From Lycorma delicatula (Eukaryota > Arthropoda > Insecta > Hemiptera > Fulgoridae), in contig NC_134465.1 of NCBI RefSeq assembly GCF_047948215.1, positions 42,631,946 through 42,695,945 of the forward strand: a DNA stretch of 64,000 nucleotides, given 5' to 3'. How positions within the stretch are numbered: position 1 is the stretch's first letter; each line of letters begins with the position of its first letter. Shown here piece after piece: positions 21,425 to 32,222 of the stretch. Both the position numbers and the translations under genes were made by a program. The notes beneath the pieces were generated by a model. The model was given only the letters and a program-made list of their open reading frames with translations. It had not been told where the DNA came from and did not search any database.

Positions 21425-24400
21425 TTCATTCGAATAATTTGATGTAGTTTCTTCTTAACTTGCGGGTGACTAGGGCAAACCCCGTTTTTTTACGATTGTT
21501 TTGTCAATATCAAGGTTATATTGTAGGAATTTATTTTTAGATGAAAGAATTAATATTAAATTTTTAAGAAAAAAAAAATTAATTCTGATTGAAATGTTAG
21601 TTTTGGTTAATTTAAAATATTTACAGGAACATATTCGTTTCAAGGATAAACAAAAAATAAAAAAATGTATTTAATTTTACTTAGTTCACCCGTTTGGTAG
21701 TTCGGAAATTCAAGACATAAAATATTAATTTTAGATTTTTTTCGTATTTTTGGGTCACAAATCCACTTAAAGGTAAATATTTCCACGAACAAAAATTTAA
21801 ATAAAGTATTTAAATTTATTTTATTTAAAAATATCTTTTTATAGTTCGAACAGGGGGCACTTCGCTCTTCCCTCCCTTTATGCCTTAAATTTGTAGATTT
21901 TTTTTTATAATTTAATTTTTTATACGTGTATCATTTTACTGAAAATTTTCAAAGCTTACAACAAAACTTATTTTATTATTGTCACTAACAAATTACCTTC
22001 TCCTTGCAGATCAATTACTTTTGCGAAAAAAAAATTAATTATTAATAATAAATTCTTGTTAAAAAACAGGTTATGGAATCGTTTAAAAATAAAATCAATA
22101 ATACATGCTTTAAAATTCCATTTCTATATCCCGCGCACAAGCTTCAAACTTATGTGGCATATCATCAAGCCCCCCCCCAAAAAAAAAACCAGCACCAGTT
22201 TTTTTAAACAAATATCTTATTGTGATCGGTACATAATAATAATAATATATTATATAGATCGCGTTGCAATGGCTGTATATTTTACGCTATGATAAAATAA
22301 AAAAACTGCTACAATATTTTCCTGGCTGGAGCAACGGAAACCGAGATAAGACCTTAATCACAGAGGCGTAACAAAATACGCCGTTAATTATAAATATAAA
22401 AAATAGATGTGATTAAATTTCATATTAATTAGTTTACAAACACATTAATTAATGTTATGAATATATTAAATATAAATAATAAGTGTAAAATAAATCACAG
22501 TTCTCAAGGCGTTAAAGAAATTTTTTTCATTTAATTTACATCAATTTGTACGTGCTGATCGAAGATGTAAACGCATTCGGGCTTATTTTAATTTTTCGCC
22601 AAAGTAATATTATTTTTGTAAACTAAATTCTTTTAATTTTTAAGTAAATCGGTGGTTATAGAAGCAAAGCATAATGTCTTTTCTCGGAAGCAGAAGGAAA
22701 ATCGATCGCTTTAAAGCAAGACCCACACAAACGCGTGTAAATAATTGTATATTATTTATATTAAAATTTTAATTATTTTCAGTAAAAGATTTCTAAATTT
22801 TTATTTATCGTTTACCGATTTTATTTTTTATTTTATCTTCGCACAGAATGTCGCTATTTTTATTATACAATAATTGTTCTTAAAAACTATAATTACTTCT
22901 CATTTTTATTTACCGTTTTAAAAATTTGTACGTTTTTCTTAATGATATTTTCTTACGGTCTCTCCTGATCCTTTCAGGAAAATTCTAAAGCACTCCTTTT
23001 CGTAATCCGTGGACATACCGTTCCTAAAGGAATCCATATTATATTTTATTATTATTTTTCGATGAAAATAAAATATTGATTTATTAAGAACAAATTAACT
23101 GAGAAAAACCAATAATTTTTTTTTAAATTTTAATAAGAAAACTCATAAAATAAAAAAATACACATATATTTTACAAGAAATATATTAAGTAGAAAAACTG
23201 TTTTTTATTTTTTTAAACAAAAATTATCAATATATTTTTAAAAAAATCACTTAACACAAAACCATTAAAAAAAAATTACACAAAACGAATTAACACAACA
23301 AATAATAAACACAGACTGAGTAGTACTGAAGTACGCTGTTAAAATGAATCTCCCTCCTGTTTCTTTCACCGCAGTGTAGAAGGCCGGTCGAGTTGAGACT
23401 GATCAGTTATGCAAGGATTCTTGCATAACTCTTTGCAAATTATACTCTAACGCCATCTTTTGTCGACTTTCATAAACATTATTGCAAACAAATCGCCACT
23501 TCTAGCGCTATTGTTCGGTTACATAAATCCCGCCTATATTACAAAATTTTTATTCTTTATTTAATTCGTGTGTGTGTATATATGTTTTATTTTCATTTAG
23601 TTTTTACATCCTAATTTTTTTGTTAAAATATTTACGATTTATACACCAGCGAAATTTTAAATTGGTTTAATTATGTCCACGTTCTATTAGTAAAAAAATT
23701 CATCGCATCGATAGGTTTATGATTTTTAGAATTTTTCCTTCTTGAATCGAAAAAATTTTTTCGATATCATAGTACCACCGCGAAAAGCAGCTGCGTCGAT
23801 TGCAACAAGGTTTATTTCAATCGAATTATTAGGATAAATGTTATGCGTGAAAAGACAAAAATAATATACGGGACGAATACGTAACCTCCTTTTTTGAAGT
23901 CTGCAAAGCTTTTGATTTTCTACATTTACGTTCACCTATTTTCATGAATGCTTTCTGAATTATGAATTATTTTGTAGTTATTATTTAGTAACTTCTTGTA
24001 TTTATCTTAATGTTATTTCACGTGATTATATTTTAAATAATTAATATGGACCTTAATCGAATTTAATCTTTCTTTTACAATTAATTAGATATTTTATGAT
24101 GCTTCTCTGATGGAGGTTTTACCATAGTTTCCCTTCATTCAGCCATACAAATATCGGGACTGTTCCATTTTTTATCCTTGATCTACCCACCCCTGAAACG
24201 ATTTATATACTTTATTAGTATGTACCGATCAGAATAAGAAATTTATTTATGTATATTACATACTTAAATTATTTAAAATAAGTACCGACTGAACCACCGG
24301 GTGTTCTGCCGGTTGTGTTAATTATTTATTATTCATAGCCATATCGTTATAAAACAAAAATATATATATATATTACGTATGGAAATTATTTTTAAAATGA

Positions 24401-24497
24401 AAGTTTTTTTAATTCTTGTCGCTTAAATTTTTCATCAAATTACATCGATAGCCAGTAAATAACTGAAAAAAGCTGACAATGGAGTTGTATGACTTTT
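21425..24497. other. Long AT-rich stretch without recognised gene
   Basis: Nothing with coding character was recognised. There is an 11-bp stem-loop at 23405-23430 and a GC-richer patch at 23330-23540. Frames at 22056-22292 and 23726-23935 show no motif. Possible acceptors such as TTATTTTCAG near 22782 have no coding sequence behind them. Confidence 0.35.
23405..23430. repeat. Perfect 11-bp stem-loop
   Basis: AGTTATGCAAG and CTTGCATAACT are separated by 4 bases. Confidence 0.7.
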
Positions 24498-24541
24498 TTC
24501 CCGTTACGCGTCTACAACGCGTTGTAGATGCGTAACGGGAA
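24498..24541. repeat. 44-bp near-perfect palindrome
   Basis: Two 22-bp arms meet with no spacer at ACG|CGT; only one base pair is mismatched (24510 with 24529). It lies immediately before the start of repeat C copy 2, and its outer end GGGAAAGT resembles that family's terminal GGGAAAGTAA. Confidence 0.85.
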
Positions 24542-25437
24542 AGTTCTACAACTGTGAGTTGTTTCTTATGCACGGCTTACATACACAGAACTTAATTAAA
24601 AATATTTATAATTTTATTTAAACGTAATATTTTCTCGTTTATTTAATCCAATGATTTTAACTAAGGAGCGCGCACATACCGTATTTAATTCGCGCTAGTG
24701 GTACTAGCGGCGATGCTAGTACCACCACTAACTAAACTAATGTAATTTCACAACTTACATAGAACAAATTTCGCTTGTACGGTCGTCAGACCGGTGTAGT
24801 CGCAAGACTTAACGCACCGGGTATCGAGTCGACCGAACGATTGACTTCGAGATCGAGTTACTCTTTTACACTTTAAATATTATTCATTTAATTCTACCGC
24901 TCATCTGTGACGTCACAGCCTAACAGACGATTACAACAGCATTGTTTGGGTGGGGGTGCGATTGGCAAAAGTTTTTTTTTGAAAATTTTGTTATTTCTTA
25001 ATCGTTAACAAATGCCGCTAAAAAAAATATGACCTTAATTAGGCGAAATCTCGAGATACTGAGGGTGACCTTGCTCTACAGCCTCACCCGTTTGACCTTT
25101 TAAGTTGAAAATGTAACGGTACCAATGCTACATATATAGAAGCAATCTGACCGTGATTGATCAAAATAGGTCAAGTAGTTTTAGAAATATAAGGTGATTT
25201 AGAGGCCGACACTGAACACTCACACTTACATACGAACATTAACATCGGGAAAAATTTCCATCCGGTTTTGTGGGTTCCTTAGGTGTCAAAACTTCAAGAT
25301 CCGGTGAAAACCGCATTAGCCGAAATTGGACTGATTACAATACTTTCTAGATTTATCTGTAGTGCTATCTCTTCTGTATCTAGTGTATCTGTAGTGTTAT
25401 CTCTTCTGTAGTGCTATCTGGACGGGAAAGTAAAAAG
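24540..25437 (+). mobile_element. Interspersed repeat family C, copy 2
   Basis: The order is: a leader with GTTGTTTCTTATGCACGGC; GCGCGC and ATACCGTATTTAATTCG; a tRNA-like segment (GACCGGTGTAGTCGCAAGAC then GATCGAGTT); CCGCTCATCTGTGACGTCAC; a body with CATCCGGTTTT; GATTACAATACTTTC; and the terminal hairpin ending GACGGGAAAGTAA. Just before the end, 25346-25420 contains a small tandem duplication of GTAGTG(C/T)TATCTCTTCT. No coding capacity. Confidence 0.75.
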
Positions 25438-26769
25438 AATTATGGAACTATACTTAGTTTTTTTTTTAATTTTTTTTCTAAATGAATTTGGATTGTGTAC
25501 ACCTAAAAATAGTGTCTTTAACATCTAATTATACATCCAGATCGCTCTGTTTAGTAAATTAAAATCATTTTTTTCTAAAATTTTCATTAAAATAATGGTA
25601 GGTTATGTCATTTGCGCGAATTTGATAAAAATAGAAAATCAGAAGTCGTGAAAACGGGCTCAAATTGAAACGAAGCACTTTTACTTTCCTTTTTTTTATT
25701 TGGAACGCAAATATAATATGAAACTAATATTTTTGTCTGAGAAATTATTTACGGGCCTAACATTAATTATATATGCCGTATGTTAGCAGGTCTTGGTTAA
25801 TAAATACTACTACATCACAGCGTTTAGATGAAAAAAAAACCTATCAGTACCACGAAGCGGGAAGTAACGCCGTCAAAGGTTTTATAGGAAACGATCAGCA
25901 AAGTGCATGTCAGCGCATGGTATTACGCACGTAATAAATTAATAAATCTTATTATTTAGTTTCATATAAAAACATGAAAAATGTATTTACAGCATTTGCA
26001 AAATATTTTCCGTTCGTTTTATAATACACTTCCTGTTGTAATTTTTGCACCCTGTATATATATATCTATAGAATAACGATCTGTTTTCATTCCTCATCAA
26101 TCCTAAATATAGGCTAAAATAATATTATGGTCCTTTTTTTACAAGGGTTTAATAAAAAAAAGGGTTTAGAGGTAAAAATATTTTAGCAACAACCTCTCCG
26201 GATAGGTATTAGTTTTTCCTTTTCTATATAAAAATTATCTAACGGTACCCGTGAGAAAGGGTTACTTGATATGTATCGAAAAAAGAAAGAAACTTCTTCT
26301 GCACCCCCACAATAATATACCGACCGATCAAACACCCAAGTGGAAAAACTAACCTGCTGTTACTCCTTTTGTTTGGACGGGCAAAAAAAAAATTAATAGG
26401 TAACGGCACATTTGTAGAAAAAAAAATACAGATTGTAAAGGATAAAGCAAAATGTTGAAAGAAAGATAGGGTTGAAGATAAAATTGCTAACCTCGACATA
26501 TCTAACCTTTTTATATTTTACCGGTTTGCCACCTGTAAATGGAACGAATTGTTGTAAATCAAAATGAAATCGCTGCAAGAAGATAAAGAAAGAACAAAGC
26601 TACTAATAATCTTGTTGAAATTTAATGGTATTTGTAAAGTGGTGATAGATTTGAAAGTTACCGTATGTAACGTATTTATTCGTACTTTTCAAACTGTTAT
26701 AGATTATACTATTAGGAAATATTGCTAACTTGTCAACATTTACCCATCTTTTTTACTCTTTTTCTCCCC
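25438..26769. other. AT-rich stretch without recognised gene
   Basis: No gene or repeat recognised. Minus-strand frames at 26239-26578 are not family-like. Confidence 0.4.
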
Positions 26770-26943
26770 TTGAACACACACACGTACATTAACATCCGGA
26801 AAATTTCCATCTGTTTTTTTTTTTTTTTTTTGGTTCGTTAGATGTCAAAACGTCAAGATCCGGTGAAAATCGCATATGTCCAAGTTGGACCGATTACAAT
26901 ACTTTCTGTTCTAAAGCTATAGCGGTGGATGGGAAAGTAATAT
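26770..26943 (+). mobile_element. Family C, copy 3 (terminal fragment)
   Basis: Only the last 170 or so bases are present: GTACATTAACATCCGG, a long T run, GTCAAAACGTCAAGATCCGG, GATTACAATACTTTC and GGGAAAGTAAT. Confidence 0.75.
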
Positions 26944-27277
26944 TTTTCTATTTAATTCCTATTTTCTGTTAAATTTTAACCCCGATCCAATAAGGGGTTC
27001 GACCTCACTCAAAATAACTGTTTTTTTTAGGTTTTTCTTAATATTTATAAACCAGCTTATCCGTTAAGCACCGAACAGGCAAAATTATTTTTGGGGATGA
27101 GATTTTAAATCGCGTCAAGTTTTGGGTCCCTACTGACAAACGGGTAAGGCGAAGTACTCGATTTTTTTTTGGTTTTCTTTTAATATTCAGGCTCCAAAGT
27201 CAGATGTTCAAGGTCAACAACGTGTTCAGGGTCAAAATTCATGATTGTTTTTAGAAGAGTGTCTGTATTATTTTAAA
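26944..27277. other. Spacer before the mariner-like element
   Basis: No gene recognised. Confidence 0.4.
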
Positions 27278-28624
27278 CAGGGTGATTTTTTTAGTCCTGT
27301 TACCAAATTGTTAATATCTAGTAATTTTTTCTAAGAAAGGGAAATTTTGTTTTTTGACACGAAGTTGGTAGCGCTACTCAACCGGTATAGATACGGCAGT
27401 CTGATTTGATTCTTTTTGAGCTGTGCAAACTTTTGTGCCGTTTCCGGTCGTGTTACGAACAGAATGTGTTTTACCATAGAACAACGTGTTTTCATTCTTG
27501 AACAATATTTTGCTACGAAATCGTACGCGAGCCTAAAAGAATCAATTCAAATTAAATTTGTCGGTGTTCCTCCGCCAGAAAAAATGTCAATTTCTAGGTT
27601 AGAAAACCGATTTCGAGAGACACGTAGTGTTTGCGACAGAAAACGTAACGGTCGACCAACTCGTTTGACAGATGACGTTTTAGAGAATTTGAAAACAAGA
27701 ATGCTCATTTCTCCACGGAAAAGTTTACGAAAACTTTCCACGCAAGTCGGTTGTCATATTCGAGTATTTAGAAATCTGCTAAAAAATTGAAATTGTATAC
27801 GTATCGCGTACGATTAGTCCAAGAGCTTCAGCCTCCAAATTTAAACAAGCGATCGCAATATTGCCGTCGGTTTAGGTCTCTCGTAGACGATAACGGTATC
27901 GAATTTTTAAACACAGTGTTCCTTAGTGATGAAGCTTGGATCCATCTCGACGGTTATGTGAACAGTCAAAACTGTCGATTTCGGGCGGTTGAAAATCCTA
28001 ACGCTTTACAAGACAAATATTTGCATCCTGAAAAAAGTGGTGTGTGGTGTGCGATATCTCGTCATCGTTTAGTCTGACCGTATTCTTCGAACAGACAGTA
28101 AACGGTGAAGTATACAGAAATATTGTGCGCCAATTTTTGTCCCTCCTGGAACCTCAAGAACGGTATTGTTGGTTTCAGGAAGACGGCGCTACATGCCACA
28201 CGTCTCGAGCAACCGTGGATTTTCTGCAAGAGTTCTTTGATGATCGAATAATAAGCGAGGGCTTATGGCCTCCAAGGTCCCCAGACCTTACATTTCCTGA
28301 CTGCTTTTTGCGGGGTTGTATTAAGTCCGAGACCTTCAAAAACAATCCTCACACTACTGATGAACTTAAAGTCAATATTACAGACTTAATCACGAATATT
28401 TCCAATGCAGCTCTTAAAAAGGTTTCTGCTAATATGCTGAAAAGAGTCAGTGCGTGTATAACCGCAAGGGGGTGCATTTTGTGCATATTCTTTAACAATT
28501 ATGTAAGCAATAGTTTTTTATTAAATCTGTTTTGTAAATAGCAAATTCATTTTTTTATTCCACCTAAATTTCCCTTTCTTAAATTACATTTAAAATTGGG
28601 TAACAAGACTAAAAAATCACTCTG
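27278..28624 (+). mobile_element. Tc1/mariner-superfamily element with imperfect 65-bp ends
   Basis: The left end reads CAGGGTGATT...AGTCCTGTTACC..., the right end inverted reads CAGAGTGATT...AGTCTTGTTACC..., and both continue to an AAGAAAGGGAAATTT block. Length is 1347 bp, right for a near-complete element. The right flank begins TA, the usual target; the left flank is AA, so one TA has probably mutated. Confidence 0.85.
27464..28541 (+). pseudogene. Tc1/mariner-like transposase with two frameshifts
   Basis: Three overlapping open pieces (to 27790, 27787-28077, 28044-28541) together cover a whole transposase. The N-terminal part starts MCFTIEQRVFILEQYF and has the RLENRFRETRSV...GRP hinge of the helix-turn-helix region. 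The middle has YRVRLVQELQ and the first catalytic Asp in FLSDEAWIHL. The C-terminal part has the second Asp in FQEDGATCHTS and a third in SPDLTFPDCF, 38 residues apart by my count. The first shift is at an A run near 27781-27786, the second near 28070. Only these two breaks were seen, so the copy is relatively young. A DDD triad instead of DDE is typical of mariner-type rather than Tc1-type enzymes. Confidence 0.88.
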
Positions 28625-28950
28625 TATTATGACGGCAAAAAGATCTCAATTCGATTATGTTGTATGTTTCTCAAATATTGCCATAGTTACGCCTGCGATG
28701 ATCTAACGAACCTGGGCAGAAGTCGATTATCGGCTGGGTATGTTTGCATAGCGGCCGACGCAGCTTATATTGAATGACATCACATTCAAATGTATGTTAA
28801 AAAGCTTTTGAGTCGGTGAATTTAAAAAAAAAAAAAAAAACACTCGTTTGATTATCTCTTGTAGTTTGTGAGATACGATTTTTTTAAATTGCTGCTTCCT
28901 TTTTCGATGTCTGTATTTTAAAAACAAAATTAGTTGGCATGTGTATAATT
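28625..28950. other. Spacer
   Basis: No gene recognised; an A17 run lies near 28825. Confidence 0.4.
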
Positions 28951-28954
28951 ACAT

Positions 28955-29606
28955 TTTTTTTTGTCTTCAGTCATTTGACTGGTTTGATGCAGCTCCCCAA
29001 GATTCCCTATCTAGTGCTACTCGTTTCATTTCAGTATACCCTCTACATCCTACATCCCTAACAATTTGTTTTACATATTCCAAACGTGGCCTGCCTACAC
29101 AATTTTTCCCTTCTACCTGTCCTTCCAATATTAAAGCGACTATTCCAGGATGCCTTCTACCTCCATAATCTTTTCTCCTCCTATTTTCACATTCAGTGGT
29201 CCATCTTTGTTATTTCTACTACATTTCATTACTTTTGTTTTGTTCTTGTTTATTTTCATGTGATAGTTCTTGCGTAGGACTTCATCTACGCCGTTCATTG
29301 TTTCTTCTAAATCCGTTTTACTCTCGGCTAGAATTACTATATCATCAGCAAATCGTAGCATCTTTATCTTTTCACCTTGTACTGTTACTCCGAATCTAAA
29401 TTGTTCTTTAACATCATTAACTGCTAGTTCCATGTAAAGATTAAAAAGTAACAGAGATAGGGAACATCCTTGTCGGACTCCCTTTCTTATTACGGCTTCT
29501 TTCTTATGTTCTTCAATTGTTACTGTTGCTGTTTGGTTCCTGTACATGTTAGCAATTGTTCTTTTATCTCTGTATTAGAACCCTAATTTTTTTAAAATGC
29601 TGAACA
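28955..29606 (-). pseudogene. LINE reverse-transcriptase fragment with internal deletion and poly(A) tail
   Basis: On the minus strand the frame ending at 29140 has the reverse-transcriptase signatures GVRQGCSLS..LFNLY and FADDIVILA, where the Asp pair is the polymerase active site, then KINKNKTKVM. Upstream, near 29560-29605, LKKLGF is followed by a stop. Downstream, after a break near 29150, it jumps to the extreme C-terminal region (ILEGQVEGK, GRPRLEYVKQIV, DRESWGAASNQSND stop) and then an A tract at 28955-28963. The part between the polymerase domain and the C terminus is missing, so this is an internally deleted, 5'-truncated copy. The clade is uncertain. Confidence 0.85.
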
Positions 29607-30233
29607 TTTTATTCATTATTATGTAATTTTATAATTACATTTTTTTTTTATTAAATCTCCCTCAACAAAAAAAGTAATTAATACAGTTTTATGAAAAATT
29701 ACATAATTAATTAATTACTATTCTCAATTTAACCATTAATTATTAGTATTATATAAAGTAAGTATATTAATACAGAATTGGTGTTAAAAGTACGGTTTAT
29801 AACAGCGACAATAAATTCACCCTTCTTTTGTAGTACGGGATTAAAAATACGCATTGCCCTCTACATAAACTTAAACCACCTACACTCGATTACTACCCTT
29901 ATGCCTATAATTAACTAAATGTTACTTATTTATTTTATCACTATACGTAATCATGCTCTCTACATGCATGGTAGATATCAACCATTTTTTTTTTTTTTTT
30001 TGAAACTGAATTTGTAGTACAACTCGACAATAATATATATCTTCTTTGTTTTTTCATTTATTATTTAAAGCAATCATATGATTGATTTAATGCTGTCTTT
30101 CTTTCCTTATACTTTTTGTATTGACATTCGTATCTTAAAATATTTCTTTTTCTCTGAACAACACTGTTCTATGTAGGACCACGTTAAACAGTTTCACTTA
30201 CTGGTATCATTTATATTTTGTTCCTAGTTTTTC
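29607..30233. other. AT-rich spacer
   Basis: No gene recognised; T17 run near 29987. Confidence 0.4.
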
Positions 30234-30398
30234 TACTTTCCCGTCTAGATAGCGTTATATTAGAGTTACAGCTTTAGAAGGGAAAGTATTGTAATCGGTC
30301 CAGTTTGAGCATATGCGATTTTCATAGGATCTTAACTTTTTGACACTTAAGAAACCCCAATAAAACCGGATTGAAGTTTTCCGGATGTTAATGTTCGG

Positions 30399-30464
<66 letters not shown>

Positions 30465-31112
30465 TCGGTGTCTGCCTCTAAATCACCTTACATTTCCAGA
30501 ACTAAGGGACTGATTATGAGTAAACTTGGTCAGAATACTTCTATATATGGGGCATTGATGCCATTAAATTTTCAACTTAAAAGGTCAAGGGGGTAAGGAT
30601 GTAGAGAAAGGTGACCCTCAGCATCTCGAGATTTCGCCGTAATTAAGGTCATATTTTTCTTAGGCGCATTTTTTAACGATAACATAGTAACAATATCTGC
30701 AAAAAATAAATTTTTGCAAAATCGCACCCTCACCCTGAAATTGCTGTAAACTACTTCTATGTTATGACGTCACATGTGAACGGTAGAATTAAATAAATAA
30801 TATTTAAAGTGTAAAAAAAGGTAATTCGGTCTGGAAGGGTTTCGAACTCGATCGCCGGTCGACTGGTTGCTTGGTGCGTTAAGCCTTGCGGCTACACCGG
30901 TCTGGTGACTGTACAAGCGACATTTTTTCTGTGTAAGTTGGGAATAGTTTAGTTAGTGCCGACTTTCGCCGCTAGTACCGCCATACCCGCGCGAATTAAA
31001 TGCGGTATATATATATATATTTTTGAAGGCACGGTGAGATGTGAAAAATAATACAGTCAAAAATAAATACGGTATACGTGCGCGTTTTAGTAAGAATCAT
31101 TGATTAAGTAAA
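30234..31112 (-). mobile_element. Interspersed repeat family C, copy 4
   Basis: Opens in plus-strand view with the terminal hairpin (TACTTTCCC at 30234-30242, GGGAAAGTA near 30280-30288) and ATTGTAATCGG. The tRNA-like segment is antisense at about 30840-30915 (GAGTTCGAAACCC on the minus strand). It carries an inserted or expanded (GT)n run at 30401-30454. A frame at 30405-30596 is an artefact of that run. Confidence 0.75.
30401..30454. repeat. (GT)27 microsatellite
   Basis: Uninterrupted GT units inside repeat C, at the place where other copies have a short GT-rich stretch. Confidence 0.95.
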
Positions 31113-31113
31113 C

Positions 31114-31151
31114 GAATACATCCCACACAAGTTATTGTGTGGGATGTATTC
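31114..31151. repeat. Perfect 17-bp stem-loop
   Basis: GAATACATCCCACACAA and its exact complement flank a 4-base loop (GTTA), at the outer edge of repeat C copy 4. Confidence 0.85.
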
Positions 31152-32158
31152 GGTTCTATTTAAACGTTCGATAATATTCTTTGATTTTTCTTTGAAATTA
31201 TTTGATCTACAATACTGTTTTCCAATTGTAGTCTTTTCTTTTTTTGAGGATTCTGTGAGTTTTTTTTCTTTACATGCGGTAAATATTTGTTTGTTTTCTA
31301 CTATCTTGATTACATACCAGTTGTTCCGTGCTTGTAGTCTTTAGTGGATTATTCGGTTTTAATTTAATTTATATTAATTATTATTCTCCCTTTTTACATT
31401 TGATTTTTAGTACCGAGATGAATAATCACGATTTTTTTTTCAAGGTAACCTTTTGAAGGATGTAAAAATGATTTATCTTTATTATGGTTATTATATGTGT
31501 ATAAATAATGTTACGATAGGAAAATCCGATGGCAATAAAGAGAAAGAAACTAGGTAATTTATAACCTGAATAAATATCAGGTAGCTAGATGGTTGAGAGT
31601 AGAAAATAAAAGACAAGTTCGGATATAAAAACGAGTGAGACAAAGATATTATCTGTTCTCATTGTTTTTCGATTTATGTTATTGAAGCAGTGCAGGAATT
31701 GAAGGACGAATTTTGACTTCGGAATAACTATTCGAAGGAGAAAAAATAAAAATGTTTAGATTTGCTTATGACATTAGTTTAATAGAAATAAGTTTGACAA
31801 AATTTCGGATAGTTGTTAATTTGTTACCCTTATAGAAAACAGCTGAAAATTTAATAATTTTATTTAAACAGTTTAATTATAGAAATGAAAGAGAATAAAA
31901 TAATAAATATGTTTTAAAGAAGTATTATCTCGGTTCGCCTTATATTACACCTACTGATCACAAATCGTGTACGAAGAATCGTATTTTCTAAAAATAATAT
32001 TAAATTGTTGATGAATATTACGAAATGATATTAATTAAATAAATATACTTGAATTTTCTTTAAACTTGTTTAAAAGAAACTTTAATTTTAACTATTTTGA
32101 GGTGTTAATATGATCTGTAAAAATTTCTCTTTTTTAAATTTATTTTATATGAAAAAAA

Positions 32159-32192
<34 letters not shown>

Positions 32193-32222
32193 AAGAGGAA
32201 ACTTGTATGTTTCCTGTTTAAG
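31152..32222. other. AT-rich spacer ending in (AT)n
   Basis: No gene recognised. The AT dinucleotide run at about 32159-32190 is a plausible TA-type target for the element that follows. Confidence 0.4.

Noticed and set aside
30405..30596. 63-codon plus-strand frame
   Set aside because: It starts inside the (GT)n run of repeat C and continues into non-coding repeat sequence.
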